From positions 186,001 to 250,000 of the forward strand of contig CAKSEY010000001.1 of NCBI GenBank assembly GCA_934448295.1: a DNA stretch of 64,000 nucleotides, read 5' to 3'. Shown here piece by piece: positions 33,848-41,773 of this stretch. The stretch's first letter is position 1. Each line of letters starts with the position of its first letter. A model generated the notes under the pieces. It was not told the origin of the DNA and ran no database searches. It saw only the letters and a list, made by a program, of their open reading frames with translations. The position numbers and the translations under genes are program-made. This DNA comes from an uncultured Oscillospiraceae bacterium. Lineage in GTDB: Bacteria; Bacillota; Clostridia; Oscillospirales; Ruminococcaceae.

Positions 33848-33880
33848 AAACGGCAGACCCAAACAGTCTGCCGTTAATTT
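33848..33880. terminator. Terminator between jag and the PP2C gene
   Basis: A 10-bp perfect stem AACGGCAGAC/GTCTGCCGTT followed by AATTTTG on the plus strand; the minus strand has TTTTGCTATG beyond it. It serves both convergent transcripts. Confidence 0.85.
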
Positions 33881-33891
33881 TGTTAACGAAA

Positions 33892-34686
33892 TCACTTCAG
33901 CGCCGGCGTAATGACCGCAGCCGATATATCGTCCCGGCTGCCCGCCCGGGAGCGCTCCCGCAGGTGCTTTTCCAGCGCCGGAAGCTCCTGCTGAGACAGC
34001 GCGGCGGTCCTGCCGCAGAAGCTCAGGAAATCGTCCCGGCTGACGAACGAATTTATCAGCCCGTCGCTTGAGATCACGATGTGCGAGAATCCGCCCTCCC
34101 GCCAGAAGCTGCGGAAGCTGTTTATCGCGTCGCAGTCGCACAGGGAGGTCGTGAGGTTCCCGACAAGGCGCTCGTCCTCCGGCATGGGGAGGGTCTCCGC
34201 GCCGCCCGCGCCCATCACGAAGCTGCCGTCCCCTATCTGAAGCCCGAAAACTCCGTCCCCGTCCGCCGCCGCAAGGATAAGGGTCGCGCCGTACATTATC
34301 TCGGGGCTGAGCCCGCCGAATTTATCGGAAATGGCGCGCTCCCTTTCGCTCAGCGGGGAGAATCTCAGGTGCGCGGCTATCTCGTCGTTCCAGCCGCAGA
34401 TTATGTTTGCGGCGATACGGCGCGCAGCCTCCGCCGGGTCGCCGGAAAATACCGCCGAGAGACTGCCGTTGCGCTCGCAGAAATCCGTTATGGAGCGCAC
34501 GGCTATCCGCGCCGCCATCTCGCTGCCCGCGGCGCTGCGGAAGTGCTTTTCGCTGCCGTGCCCGTCGGATACCGCCGCTATCGCCAGGGAATCCCCTATC
34601 AGCACCCGCGCGCTGTCCTGGCAGGGAATATTCCCGCTTTCGTGGGAGGCTCCCCGCACTGAAACTGCAAAGCCCCGCAGCGGCAT
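33892..34686 (-). CDS. PP2C-family serine/threonine phosphatase
   Basis: 264 residues of the PP2C_2 type. Metal-binding acidic residues occur in AAVSDGHGS, then GATLILAAADGD, FGLQIGDGSF, VISSDGLINS and SRDDISAAVI. It starts on the base where the VWA gene ends, so it is translationally coupled. In TerY-type modules a VWA protein, a PP2C phosphatase and a Ser/Thr kinase occur together; here no kinase is adjacent. Confidence 0.9.
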   Translation of the reverse strand: MPLRGFAVSVRGASHESGNIPCQDSARVLIGDSLAIAAVSDGHGSEKHFRSAAGSEMAARIAVRSITDFCERNGSLSAVFSGDPAEAARRIAANIICGWNDEIAAHLRFSPLSERERAISDKFGGLSPEIMYGATLILAAADGDGVFGLQIGDGSFVMGAGGAETLPMPEDERLVGNLTTSLCDCDAINSFRSFWREGGFSHIVISSDGLINSFVSRDDFLSFCGRTAALSQQELPALEKHLRERSRAGSRDDISAAVITPALK

Positions 34687-35423
34687 TACCAGCCAGCCTC
34701 GATATCAGCGTTTATTTCGTCGCTTTCGGCGAATTCGCGTATTTGCTCCGCTGCGGAATCCTGCTTGGTGCGCATATCCTCGGGGGTCTCCGCAAGGCGG
34801 ACGCTCCGGCTGCCTATCTGCGACGAGGTGACCGCAACGAACTTTATCAGCTTCGCCAGCGCCTCGCCGTTGTGCGCAGTGACCACGCTGTCCGGGTTCC
34901 CGGTGAATCTCGCGAGGATATCGTGGTCGGCGTCCTCGCCTATGGCGACCGCCGCCTTTATTCCGTTGGCGTACCAGCGGTTGCGGGAGAGCACCTCAAG
35001 CCCCTTTTCGTAGTTGTCGGTGGGATATCCGTCCGACATGAGGATCATCACCGGCGCAAAGGAAAGGCTCGGGGACTGCATGAACTCATTGCGGGAGAGC
35101 TTCGCCGCAAGCTCGGTGAGGGCGCTGCCGAGGTCGGTGACGTTTTCGGCGTCCAGCGGCTTCCACTCGAATTTGTCGATGGATATGGGCGCGTCGTACA
35201 TCCACTCGCAGCCGCCGGAGAATTTCAGCACGGCGAGCTTTATATCGGCGTCCGCGCCGCCTATGCCCTGTATCTCGGGTATCAGCTCCTCCATGACGGA
35301 GTTCACGGTGCCTATCTTGCTCCCGCCCATGCTGCCGGAGCAGTCTATTAGGAAGAACAGCACCATGGATTTCTTGGCGATCTCTTCTGCGTCGTCAAAC
35401 GGATTTATTGGTGTATCAGACAT
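34686..35423 (-). CDS. VWA-domain (TerY-like) protein
   Basis: 245 residues. A von Willebrand factor A domain with the MIDAS motif FLIDCSGSMGG (DxSxS, residues about 26-33), conserved Thr in ENVTDLGSAL and Asp in ILMSDGYPTDNY. The C-terminal 40 residues are charged. The family is linked to protein-protein interaction under phosphorylation control. GGAGG lies 7 bases before ATG 35423. First gene of a two-gene unit with the PP2C gene. Confidence 0.9.
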   Translation of the reverse strand: MSDTPINPFDDAEEIAKKSMVLFFLIDCSGSMGGSKIGTVNSVMEELIPEIQGIGGADADIKLAVLKFSGGCEWMYDAPISIDKFEWKPLDAENVTDLGSALTELAAKLSRNEFMQSPSLSFAPVMILMSDGYPTDNYEKGLEVLSRNRWYANGIKAAVAIGEDADHDILARFTGNPDSVVTAHNGEALAKLIKFVAVTSSQIGSRSVRLAETPEDMRTKQDSAAEQIREFAESDEINADIEAGW

Positions 35424-35464
35424 TTTGAACCTCCTGAATTCAGAATAATGACATATCTGTATAC

Positions 35465-35493
35465 ATTATATCATTCCGCCCCGGAAAAGTCAA
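35465..35493 (-). promoter_or_regulatory. Promoter of the VWA-PP2C unit
   Basis: On the minus strand TTGACT (35488-35493), 17 bases, TATAAT (35465-35470). Confidence 0.9.
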
Positions 35494-35548
35494 TTATCCA
35501 GCCGCACTAATGATTGATTTTCTGCGGGGTTTGTGCTATAATCATATA

Positions 35549-35902
35549 AGGTAACCTCTAAAAACCTCCTTCACGGCAGATTTCTATGACTTATGGGAAC
35601 CTCTAAAAACCGGTTTGAAAAGGGAAAATGGGTAGAGTGCACCGAATGCGATGAAAGCCGACGAAGTAAGGCTGTATGCCTTACGAGGAGGTTTGAAGAA
35701 GCAGGCGGTGTGCTATACACATTTTCACTCAAACAAGGTTTTTAGAGGTGACCTTATATCATCTGCTTCGTTGTCAAACCTTGAAATACATACAGTAAAC
35801 GCATTATCCGCCTACGGCGGAAAACGCTGCGGTTTGACGCCTAGCATCTGATATAAGTCATGTACGAAATCTGCTCGTGTCCCGGTTTTTAGAAGTTACC
35901 AT
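35549..35902. mobile_element. MITE-like element with 46-bp terminal inverted repeats
   Basis: The left end (35549 on, GGTAACCTCTAAAAACC ... GCAGATTTC ... ATGACTTAT) is repeated inverted at the right end (GGTAACTTCTAAAAACC, then GCAGATTTC and ATGACTTAT, read on the minus strand). A second, inner inverted pair (GGGAACCTCTAAAAACCGG at about 35595 and GGTTTTTAGAGGTGACC at about 35739) is nested inside. The middle has GTAAGGC-TGTAT-GCCTTAC and TCCGCC-TAC-GGCGGA hairpins. No transposase is encoded, so it would be a non-autonomous element or a folded RNA gene. Confidence 0.75.
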
Positions 35903-35929
35903 AAGAATTTATCAGAAAGAGAAACTTCA

Positions 35930-36403
35930 ATGCCAATGACCATAAGACGCGCCGAAAAGTGCGATATGCAGGGGATTCTCCGCCTGCTGAGCCAGGTGCT
36001 GGAGCTGCACGCGAAGATCCGCCCGGATCTGTTCATTCCCGGCACCACAAAATACACCGACGAGGAGCTTGCGGGCATAATCAGCAGCGACGATACCCCG
36101 GTTTTCGTTGCCGACGACGAGGGAACGGTCGCGGGATACGCCTTCTGCGTGATAAAGCAGCCGCCGTTCACCACCACGATGAAGCCCGCAAAAACCCTGT
36201 ATATAGACGACCTGTGCGTTGACGAGAATATACGCGGCAAGCACATCGGCACCCTGCTTTTCGACCACGTTAAGGAAAAGGCGAAGGAGCTGGGCTGTCA
36301 GTACGTCACGCTGAACGTCTGGGAGGGCAACGACAGCGCCCGGCATTTTTACGACAAAATGGGGATGTCCGTGCGGGAGACCATGATGGAGGTAAAGCTG
36401 TAA
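35930..36403 (+). CDS. GNAT-family N-acetyltransferase
   Basis: 157 residues in the GNAT fold: TIRRAEKCDMQGILRL start, acetyl-CoA loop DENIRGKHIGTLLF (the Q/RxxGxG/A pattern reads RGKHIG), and a C-terminal ARHFYDKMGM block. The substrate could be a small amine or a protein N-terminus. The start is ATG 35930; ATG 35936 is nearly as good. It lies 28 bases beyond the MITE-like element, which may have supplied or interrupted its upstream region. Confidence 0.9.
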   Translation: MPMTIRRAEKCDMQGILRLLSQVLELHAKIRPDLFIPGTTKYTDEELAGIISSDDTPVFVADDEGTVAGYAFCVIKQPPFTTTMKPAKTLYIDDLCVDENIRGKHIGTLLFDHVKEKAKELGCQYVTLNVWEGNDSARHFYDKMGMSVRETMMEVKL

Positions 36404-36533
36404 ACTGTCCCGAAAAAGAATATGTTATAACACATAAGCCTAACTGCGCCGATTTTGCCGCACATCTCTGAGCATATTTGTGATATAATATGTACAAATG
36501 CACAGACATTGTGCTGCAAACAGGAGGTAACAT

Positions 36534-37154
36534 ATGGAAAAGAAAATAGAGATAAAGCCGGAAAATGGCATAGCGCTGCGCGTCAGCCTGCCCGGGGAGA
36601 CCCAGGACATATCCTTTGCGGACATCACAAAATACTGGGATTTCGGCGACGAGGACAGCGTAGACCACATCAGCTATATGACCCGCGGAGACCATGTGTT
36701 TTTCCTCATGCTGACGGAGGACAGGCAGAACGGCGCCGTTGCCGGGTGGGATATCGGCAAAAAGGAGCTTTTCCATATGTCCGAAGGCTCCTATGCTATA
36801 TCAATGAAGCTGTTTGACGGCGAGCTGTACACGCTGTGCCGGGTCGCAAACCCGGTGGTGCCGGAGCATTTCCAGATATACCGCGTCCCCGTGGGCACGT
36901 TCGACCCGTCCGTTTCCGGAAAGCGCGTTTACTGCCAGCGCCCGTGCAGCAGCCAGGGCTTCAGCCGGAATATGCGCCTAGATATCAGCCGGGGCGGAGT
37001 GCGCGTCACCGACGGGAAAAGCTCCGTGACCTACGCCGACAGCCCGCGGCAATGCCCGGATGCCCCCGCAGAGGGGTTCGCTCATCTCTACCGGATTCCC
37101 ATGCCGCTGCCGGGAACGGAAGGCTCCGAAAAAATCGAGGGAATGTTCACCTAA
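36534..37154 (+). CDS. Hypothetical protein upstream of SCIFF
   Basis: 206 residues, no signal peptide or membrane helix, and I do not recognise the family. It is beta-rich (VFFLMLTEDRQN, GAVAGWDIGKKELFHM, ELYTLCRV), somewhat like a short beta-propeller fragment. AGGAGG lies 7 bases before the ATG. The promoter is an extended -10 (TGATATAAT near 36481). No link to the SCIFF genes beyond position is visible. Confidence 0.75.
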   Translation: MEKKIEIKPENGIALRVSLPGETQDISFADITKYWDFGDEDSVDHISYMTRGDHVFFLMLTEDRQNGAVAGWDIGKKELFHMSEGSYAISMKLFDGELYTLCRVANPVVPEHFQIYRVPVGTFDPSVSGKRVYCQRPCSSQGFSRNMRLDISRGGVRVTDGKSSVTYADSPRQCPDAPAEGFAHLYRIPMPLPGTEGSEKIEGMFT

Positions 37155-37172
37155 AAAATTCTCGATTAGTAC

Positions 37173-37201
37173 TTGAAAAATCCTGCAAAGTATGGTATAC
37201 T
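37173..37201 (+). promoter_or_regulatory. SCIFF precursor promoter
   Basis: TTGAAA (37173-37178), 17 bases, TATACT (37196-37201), 19 bases after the preceding stop codon. Confidence 0.85.
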
Positions 37202-37211
37202 GAGAATAATA

Positions 37212-37246
37212 GCAGGAAACTGCCCCCGCGCGGGAGGTTTCCCTGC
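37212..37246 (+). other. Stem-loop in the SCIFF mRNA leader
   Basis: GCAGGAAAC pairs with GTTTCCCTGC (one bulge), around an inner CCCGCGCGGG palindrome. It starts about 5 bases after the expected transcript start, so it may protect the 5' end of a short, highly expressed mRNA. Confidence 0.6.
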
Positions 37247-37272
37247 GACTAAATACGAAAGAGGTGTCCATT

Positions 37273-37416
37273 TTGAAGCACATCACAACCATCAACAAGG
37301 CTAACCTGAAGGCTTCTGCTGTAAAGGGCGGCTGCGGCAAGTGCCAGAGCTCCTGCCAGTCTGCTTGTAAGACCTCCTGCACAGTTGCTAACCAGAAGTG
37401 CGAGTCTGAGAAGTAA
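37273..37416 (+). CDS. scfA: SCIFF ranthipeptide precursor (six cysteines in forty-five residues)
   Basis: 47 residues starting at TTG with GAGGTG 6 bases upstream: MKHITTINKANLKASA leader, then six Cys at 21, 24, 28, 32, 36 and 43 with Ser/Thr between. This is the conserved SCIFF peptide found across Clostridia. The partner radical-SAM enzyme installs thioether bonds from Cys to a neighbouring residue (ranthipeptide class). Followed by three hairpins, the last a terminator, then the maturase gene. The biological role is thought to be signalling but is not settled. Confidence 0.95.
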   Translation: MKHITTINKANLKASAVKGGCGKCQSSCQSACKTSCTVANQKCESEK

Positions 37417-37428
37417 TTTTAAGACTAT

Positions 37429-37515
37429 CCCCGGTTTACCCGGGGAGAAAGACTCCCGCCCCGGGCGGGAATACTTCCGGATATGCCGGGCGGAATATTC
37501 CGCCCTGTTTTTTTG
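37429..37515 (+). terminator. Triple hairpin with terminator after SCIFF
   Basis: Three successive stem-loops: 37429-37445 (CCCCGG/CCGGGG), 37454-37470 (TCCCGCC/GGCGGGA) and the perfect palindrome GGGCGGAATATTCCGCCC at 37488-37505 followed by TGTTTTTTTT. Partial termination would set the peptide-to-enzyme ratio. Confidence 0.85.
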
Positions 37516-37559
37516 ATAAAAGATTTGATAAAAGATCGATATAGAAAGGCGATAACCAA

Positions 37560-38957
37560 ATGATACATAAGTTCAGGCAGCTCGGATACAATATAGTGCT
37601 TGACGTCAACAGCGGCGCCGTTCACCTCCCGGACGACTGCGCCTACGATATGCTGGATCTCCTCGACGCGCCCATGGCGGAGGAAATGCCCGCAGACCTC
37701 CCCGCAAGGCTGGCGAAGTACCCCGAAACAGAGGTGCGCGAGAGCTACGCGGAGCTTTATCAGCTCTACAAGGACGGGCAGCTCTTTGCGGAGGACGACT
37801 ACGAGAAATACAGCAACACCATGGTGAAATCCCCGGTGAAGTCCATGTGCCTGAATGTTGCCCATGACTGCAACCTCCGCTGCGAATACTGCTTCGCACA
37901 GCAGGGCGATTTCGGCGGCGACCGCTGCATAATGTCCCCGGAAACCGGCAGAAAAGCTATCGATTTCCTTATAGAGCGCTCCGCGAACCGCGAGCAGCTC
38001 GAGCTGGACTTTTTCGGCGGCGAGCCGCTCATGGCGTGGGATACCGTCGTTGCCACCGTTGAGTACGCGCGCTCCATCGAGAAGCAGCACGGAAAGAACT
38101 TCCGCTTCACCATCACCACCAACGGCCTGCTGCTGGACGACAAGAAGATAGAGTACATCAACCGCGAGATGAGCAACTGCGTGCTCTCCCTCGACGGCAG
38201 GCGCGATGTCACCGACCGCGTGCGCAAGACCCTCAACGGCAAGAGCTGCTTCGACATAATCGTGCCGAAGTTCCAGAAGCTGGTGCAGAGCCGGGGCACA
38301 AAGGACTACTATGTCCGCGCCACATTCACGAAGTACAACCTCGATTTCACCGACGATATCCTGGCGATGAGGGATATGGGCTTCGTGCAGCTCTCCGCCG
38401 AGCCGGTAGTGACCGACCCCGCTATGCCCTGGGCTATCCACGAGGAGGATCTCCCGAGAGTATTCTCCGAGTACGACAAGCTCTGCAATGTAATGGCGAA
38501 CCGCACCGAGGACAAGTTCAACTTCTTCCACTTCATGGTAGACCTGAACGCGGGTCCCTGCGCCATCAAGCGGCTGAGAGGCTGCGGCTGCGGCAACGAC
38601 TACGTTGCAGTAGAGCCGCACGGCGACATCTACCCCTGCCACCAGTTCGTTGGTATGGAGCAGTGGAAAATGGGCAACCTATATGACGGAACCTTCAACG
38701 ACGATATCAAGACATACTTCTCCAAGGTGCACGTTTACAGCAAGGAGGGCTGCCGCAACTGCTGGGCGAAGTTCTTCTGCTCCGGCGGCTGCAACGCCAA
38801 CAGCTTCCAGTATGAGGGCGACGTGAAGAAGCCCTACAAGCTCGCCTGTGAAATGCAGAAAAAGCGGCTGGAATGCGCGATAGCCCTCGCCGCCGACCGC
38901 GCGGTAAAGGGTCACGAGGCTCCCGCCATGAGCGAAGCCCCCGCAAGCATGGGCTGA
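37560..38957 (+). CDS. scfB: SCIFF radical SAM maturase
   Basis: 465 residues. N-terminal RRE-like part (1-90), radical-SAM 4Fe-4S motif CNLRCEYC (about residues 103-110), SAM-binding FFGGEPL, and a C-terminal SPASM region with CGCGNDYVAVEPHGDIYPC and CRNCWAKFFCSGGC holding auxiliary clusters. It forms Cys thioether crosslinks in the SCIFF peptide. AAAGG lies about 9 bases before the ATG. It directly follows the SCIFF gene through a read-through terminator. Confidence 0.95.
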   Translation: MIHKFRQLGYNIVLDVNSGAVHLPDDCAYDMLDLLDAPMAEEMPADLPARLAKYPETEVRESYAELYQLYKDGQLFAEDDYEKYSNTMVKSPVKSMCLNVAHDCNLRCEYCFAQQGDFGGDRCIMSPETGRKAIDFLIERSANREQLELDFFGGEPLMAWDTVVATVEYARSIEKQHGKNFRFTITTNGLLLDDKKIEYINREMSNCVLSLDGRRDVTDRVRKTLNGKSCFDIIVPKFQKLVQSRGTKDYYVRATFTKYNLDFTDDILAMRDMGFVQLSAEPVVTDPAMPWAIHEEDLPRVFSEYDKLCNVMANRTEDKFNFFHFMVDLNAGPCAIKRLRGCGCGNDYVAVEPHGDIYPCHQFVGMEQWKMGNLYDGTFNDDIKTYFSKVHVYSKEGCRNCWAKFFCSGGCNANSFQYEGDVKKPYKLACEMQKKRLECAIALAADRAVKGHEAPAMSEAPASMG

Positions 38958-39124
38958 CAGACCGCCCTTTTATTTCCTTATTTTGTTCAGCCTTATTTAA
39001 TTGATTGTTCAAATTTGTTTCACCCAAACAACACAAAGACCTGTTATACTTAAATCACAGCAAGGGGAACGGCGGAAGCCGGAAAGTCCCGGGCACAACG
39101 GTTTGATGAAAGGACGAATGATCT

Positions 39125-40486
39125 ATGTATGAATATAACAGCAACGGCATGAACGAACAGAACGCCCAGAGCACCCAGAACGCTCAGTTCCAGGGGAATT
39201 TCTCCACCGAGCAGAAGCCCCCGAAGAAGCCACACAAGACCGCGAAGGTCGTAGCGCTGGTGGCTGCGATAGCAGTCCTCTGCGGTGGCGTAGGATTCGG
39301 CGGAGCTTACCTCGGCAACACCGCAGGCAGGCTTATCATGCAGGGCGCGGAGAACGTCCGCGGCAACGCCGACAGCGGAAACGCCGATACATCTGCCGAC
39401 CCCGCCGCTTCCGACGGCGCGGACAACAGCAGCCTCGCCGCCGACGCGCAGGAAGTGCTCGACGCGCTTTCCTCCGACGCGGCGACACATAACATCGCCA
39501 CCGGCGAACGCAACAGCGACGGCAGCTACGCCTACACAAGAGACCTTGTTTCGGCGGTGAAGGATTCCGTTGCGTATATCGAGGTATATGTAAACTACCG
39601 TGGTCAGGAGACACTCTACGGCGCGGGCAGCGGCGTGGTCATCTCCAAGGACGGCTACGTTATCACCAACGCACACGTTGTCGAGAACGACTACTACACC
39701 GTAAGCAAGGTGGTCGTCAACATCAACACCACCGACCCGAACGAAGGCACCAGCGTTTCCACACCGTACACAGCGACTATCGTAGGCTCTGATTCCGAAA
39801 CGGATATCGCAGTGCTGAAGATAGAGGGCAGCAACTTCCAGGCGGCAAAGCTGGGCGATTCCGACGAGCTGAGCCTCGGCGACGACGTCGTCGCGATAGG
39901 CAACCCGATGGGTCTTGAGACCTCCGTTTCCAAGGGCGTCGTTTCCGGTCTTAACCGCCAGGTATACGACGACAACAGCGTTTCCGCCATCCAGACCGAT
40001 ACGGCGATAAACAGCGGTAACTCCGGCGGCGGACTGTTCAATATGTACGGCGAGGTAGTCGGCATCGTAAACATGAAGCTGGTCAACGACAACGCAGAGA
40101 ACCTGAGCTTCGCCATCACCATAAACGACGTGAAGTCCGTAATAAGCGACCTGGTCACCAAGGGCTATGTTTCCGGACGTCCGATACTCGGCATCACCTG
40201 CCTTCAGATAAGCGATTATCTCGGCGCAGTGCAGAACATGACCCCCGGTCTGCTGGTAACTGATATCGACAGCAGCCTTGCAATATCAAAGAGCGACCTG
40301 GTGGTCGGCGATACCATCACGGCGATAAACGGCACAGAGGTACGCACTGTCGACGAGGTTTCCACGATACTCAAGGACATGAAGCCCGGCGACACCGTTA
40401 CGGCGACCGTTGTAAGGACTGATTCCCGCGGCAGAGAGAAGTCCGTGGATATCACCATCGAGCTTTCCGAATACAGCGGAAGCTGA
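39125..40486 (+). CDS. htrA: HtrA/DegP-type trypsin-like serine protease with PDZ domain
   Basis: 453 residues: an Asn/Gln-rich cytoplasmic start (1-35), one membrane anchor (about 41-62), an Ala/Asp/Ser-rich linker, a trypsin-like domain with His in ITNAHVVEN, Asp in SETDIAVLKIE and Ser in NSGNSGGGLF, then one PDZ domain (about 350-450). It acts outside the cytoplasmic membrane in quality control of exported proteins. AAAGGA precedes the ATG. Single gene. Confidence 0.95.
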   Translation: MYEYNSNGMNEQNAQSTQNAQFQGNFSTEQKPPKKPHKTAKVVALVAAIAVLCGGVGFGGAYLGNTAGRLIMQGAENVRGNADSGNADTSADPAASDGADNSSLAADAQEVLDALSSDAATHNIATGERNSDGSYAYTRDLVSAVKDSVAYIEVYVNYRGQETLYGAGSGVVISKDGYVITNAHVVENDYYTVSKVVVNINTTDPNEGTSVSTPYTATIVGSDSETDIAVLKIEGSNFQAAKLGDSDELSLGDDVVAIGNPMGLETSVSKGVVSGLNRQVYDDNSVSAIQTDTAINSGNSGGGLFNMYGEVVGIVNMKLVNDNAENLSFAITINDVKSVISDLVTKGYVSGRPILGITCLQISDYLGAVQNMTPGLLVTDIDSSLAISKSDLVVGDTITAINGTEVRTVDEVSTILKDMKPGDTVTATVVRTDSRGREKSVDITIELSEYSGS

Positions 40487-40508
40487 TCCCGGCAAATGAA
40501 TACTCAAC

Positions 40509-40533
40509 AAGGCAGGCGATGAACCTGCCTTGC
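40509..40533 (+). terminator. Hairpin after htrA
   Basis: A 9-bp stem CAAGGCAGG/CCTGCCTTG followed by CTTCG rather than a T-run; probably a weak terminator or 3' end stabiliser. Confidence 0.55.
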
Positions 40534-40619
40534 TTCGTATCCTGCACATCTCAGCACAGAAAGTCGGGAGCTTCTCCCCGAAATATGCTATAATGACATC
40601 ACAGCAAAGGAGGCTTCAC

Positions 40620-41474
40620 ATGAAGGACTTATCGGAGGGAATTCAGAATTCCATACGCTACATCGAGGAAAACATCACCGAACCGCTGGAGATCCGGGAC
40701 ATTTCCGCGCGGGCTTACGTCTCCGCGTTCCACTTTCAGAGGATTTTCAGCGTTCTCTGCGGAATGACGGTGGGCGAGTACATACGCGCGCGGCGGCTCA
40801 CCCTGGCGGCGCAGGAGCTTTCCCGCGGGGAGATACGGGTGATAGACGCGGCGGTGAAGTACGGCTACGACAGCCCGGACAGCTTCACCCGGGCGTTCAC
40901 GAGGTTCCACGGCGTGACCCCCTCTGCTGCAAAGGAAAAGGGAGCGGCTCTTAAAAGCTACGCTCCGCTGAGAATAAAGCTGACTTTGGAGGGCGGCAGT
41001 ATGATGGAGTACAGGATAGTAGAAAAGGCACAGTTTACAGTGGTCGGGGCGGCGCGGACGTTCAGCAGCGAGACCTCGTATCAGGAGATACCGGGGTTCT
41101 GGCAGGAGTTCTACGCGAACGGCGGCGGAGAAAAGATATGCGGAGCGTTCGGCATATGCCTAGATTCAAGGGATAACGGCAATAACGCGGTGGATTTTGA
41201 ATATCTCATCGCAGACCCCTACAACCCCTGCAGGGATATCCCGGAGGGCTGCGTTACCCGGGTAATTCCGGCGGGAACATGGGCTGTGTTCCCGTGCAGG
41301 GGCGCGCTGCCCCAGGCGCTCCAGAGCGTGAACACAAAGATATGGAGCGAGTGGCTGCCAAACTGCCGGGAGTATACCCTCGCCGGGAACTACAATATCG
41401 AAATGTACACCCCGCCGCGCGAGAAGCCGGAGGAAAATTACAGCGAGATATGGATCCCGGTGAAGAAAGCCTGA
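40620..41474 (+). CDS. AraC-family regulator with GyrI-like effector domain
   Basis: 284 residues. N-terminal DNA-binding domain with two HTH motifs (LEIRDISARAYVSAFHFQRI and VIDAAVKYGYDSPDSFTRAF), then a GyrI-like small-molecule-binding domain from about 115 (MMEYRIVEKAQFTVVGAA to the end ENYSEIWIPVKKA). The MarA/Rob-like class with this layout often controls drug or stress responses. The start is ATG 40620, 8 bases after AGGAGG; the longer in-frame ATG at 40530 has no such site. Confidence 0.9.
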   Translation: MKDLSEGIQNSIRYIEENITEPLEIRDISARAYVSAFHFQRIFSVLCGMTVGEYIRARRLTLAAQELSRGEIRVIDAAVKYGYDSPDSFTRAFTRFHGVTPSAAKEKGAALKSYAPLRIKLTLEGGSMMEYRIVEKAQFTVVGAARTFSSETSYQEIPGFWQEFYANGGGEKICGAFGICLDSRDNGNNAVDFEYLIADPYNPCRDIPEGCVTRVIPAGTWAVFPCRGALPQALQSVNTKIWSEWLPNCREYTLAGNYNIEMYTPPREKPEENYSEIWIPVKKA

Positions 41475-41678
41475 CCGCAGGTTTTATGACTTTTCCACTC
41501 CCCCTCGGAGCTTTTCTGCGGGGGAGCTTCACTGTTTCAGGCGGAATTTAAATAGACTCTTGCCCGAAACAGTCTAATAAGCCCCGTGCTGCCGCCATTT
41601 GCTGCTAGAAAATTTGTCTAAATTACTCAAACAATAAAAAAGAATATTGTTTTATTTCACAGTAATGCTGATATAATC

Positions 41679-41707
41679 TTGAAATTCCGGAGAAATAATA
41701 GTATAAT
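41679..41707 (+). promoter_or_regulatory. glgP promoter
   Basis: TTGAAA (41679-41684), 17 bases, TATAAT (41702-41707). The stretch 41475-41678 holds a CTCCCC/GGGGAG hairpin (about 41501-41527) and no gene. Confidence 0.85.
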
Positions 41708-41773
41708 GATATTTGGTGAAAAATTATATGCTAACTGGCGCAAGCCGCACAGATGAAAGGGGTCATTAACAGA

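Noticed and set aside
35651..35851. 66-codon frame inside the 355-bp element
   Set aside because: No ribosome binding site and the sequence is made mostly of inverted-repeat parts; not a transposase.
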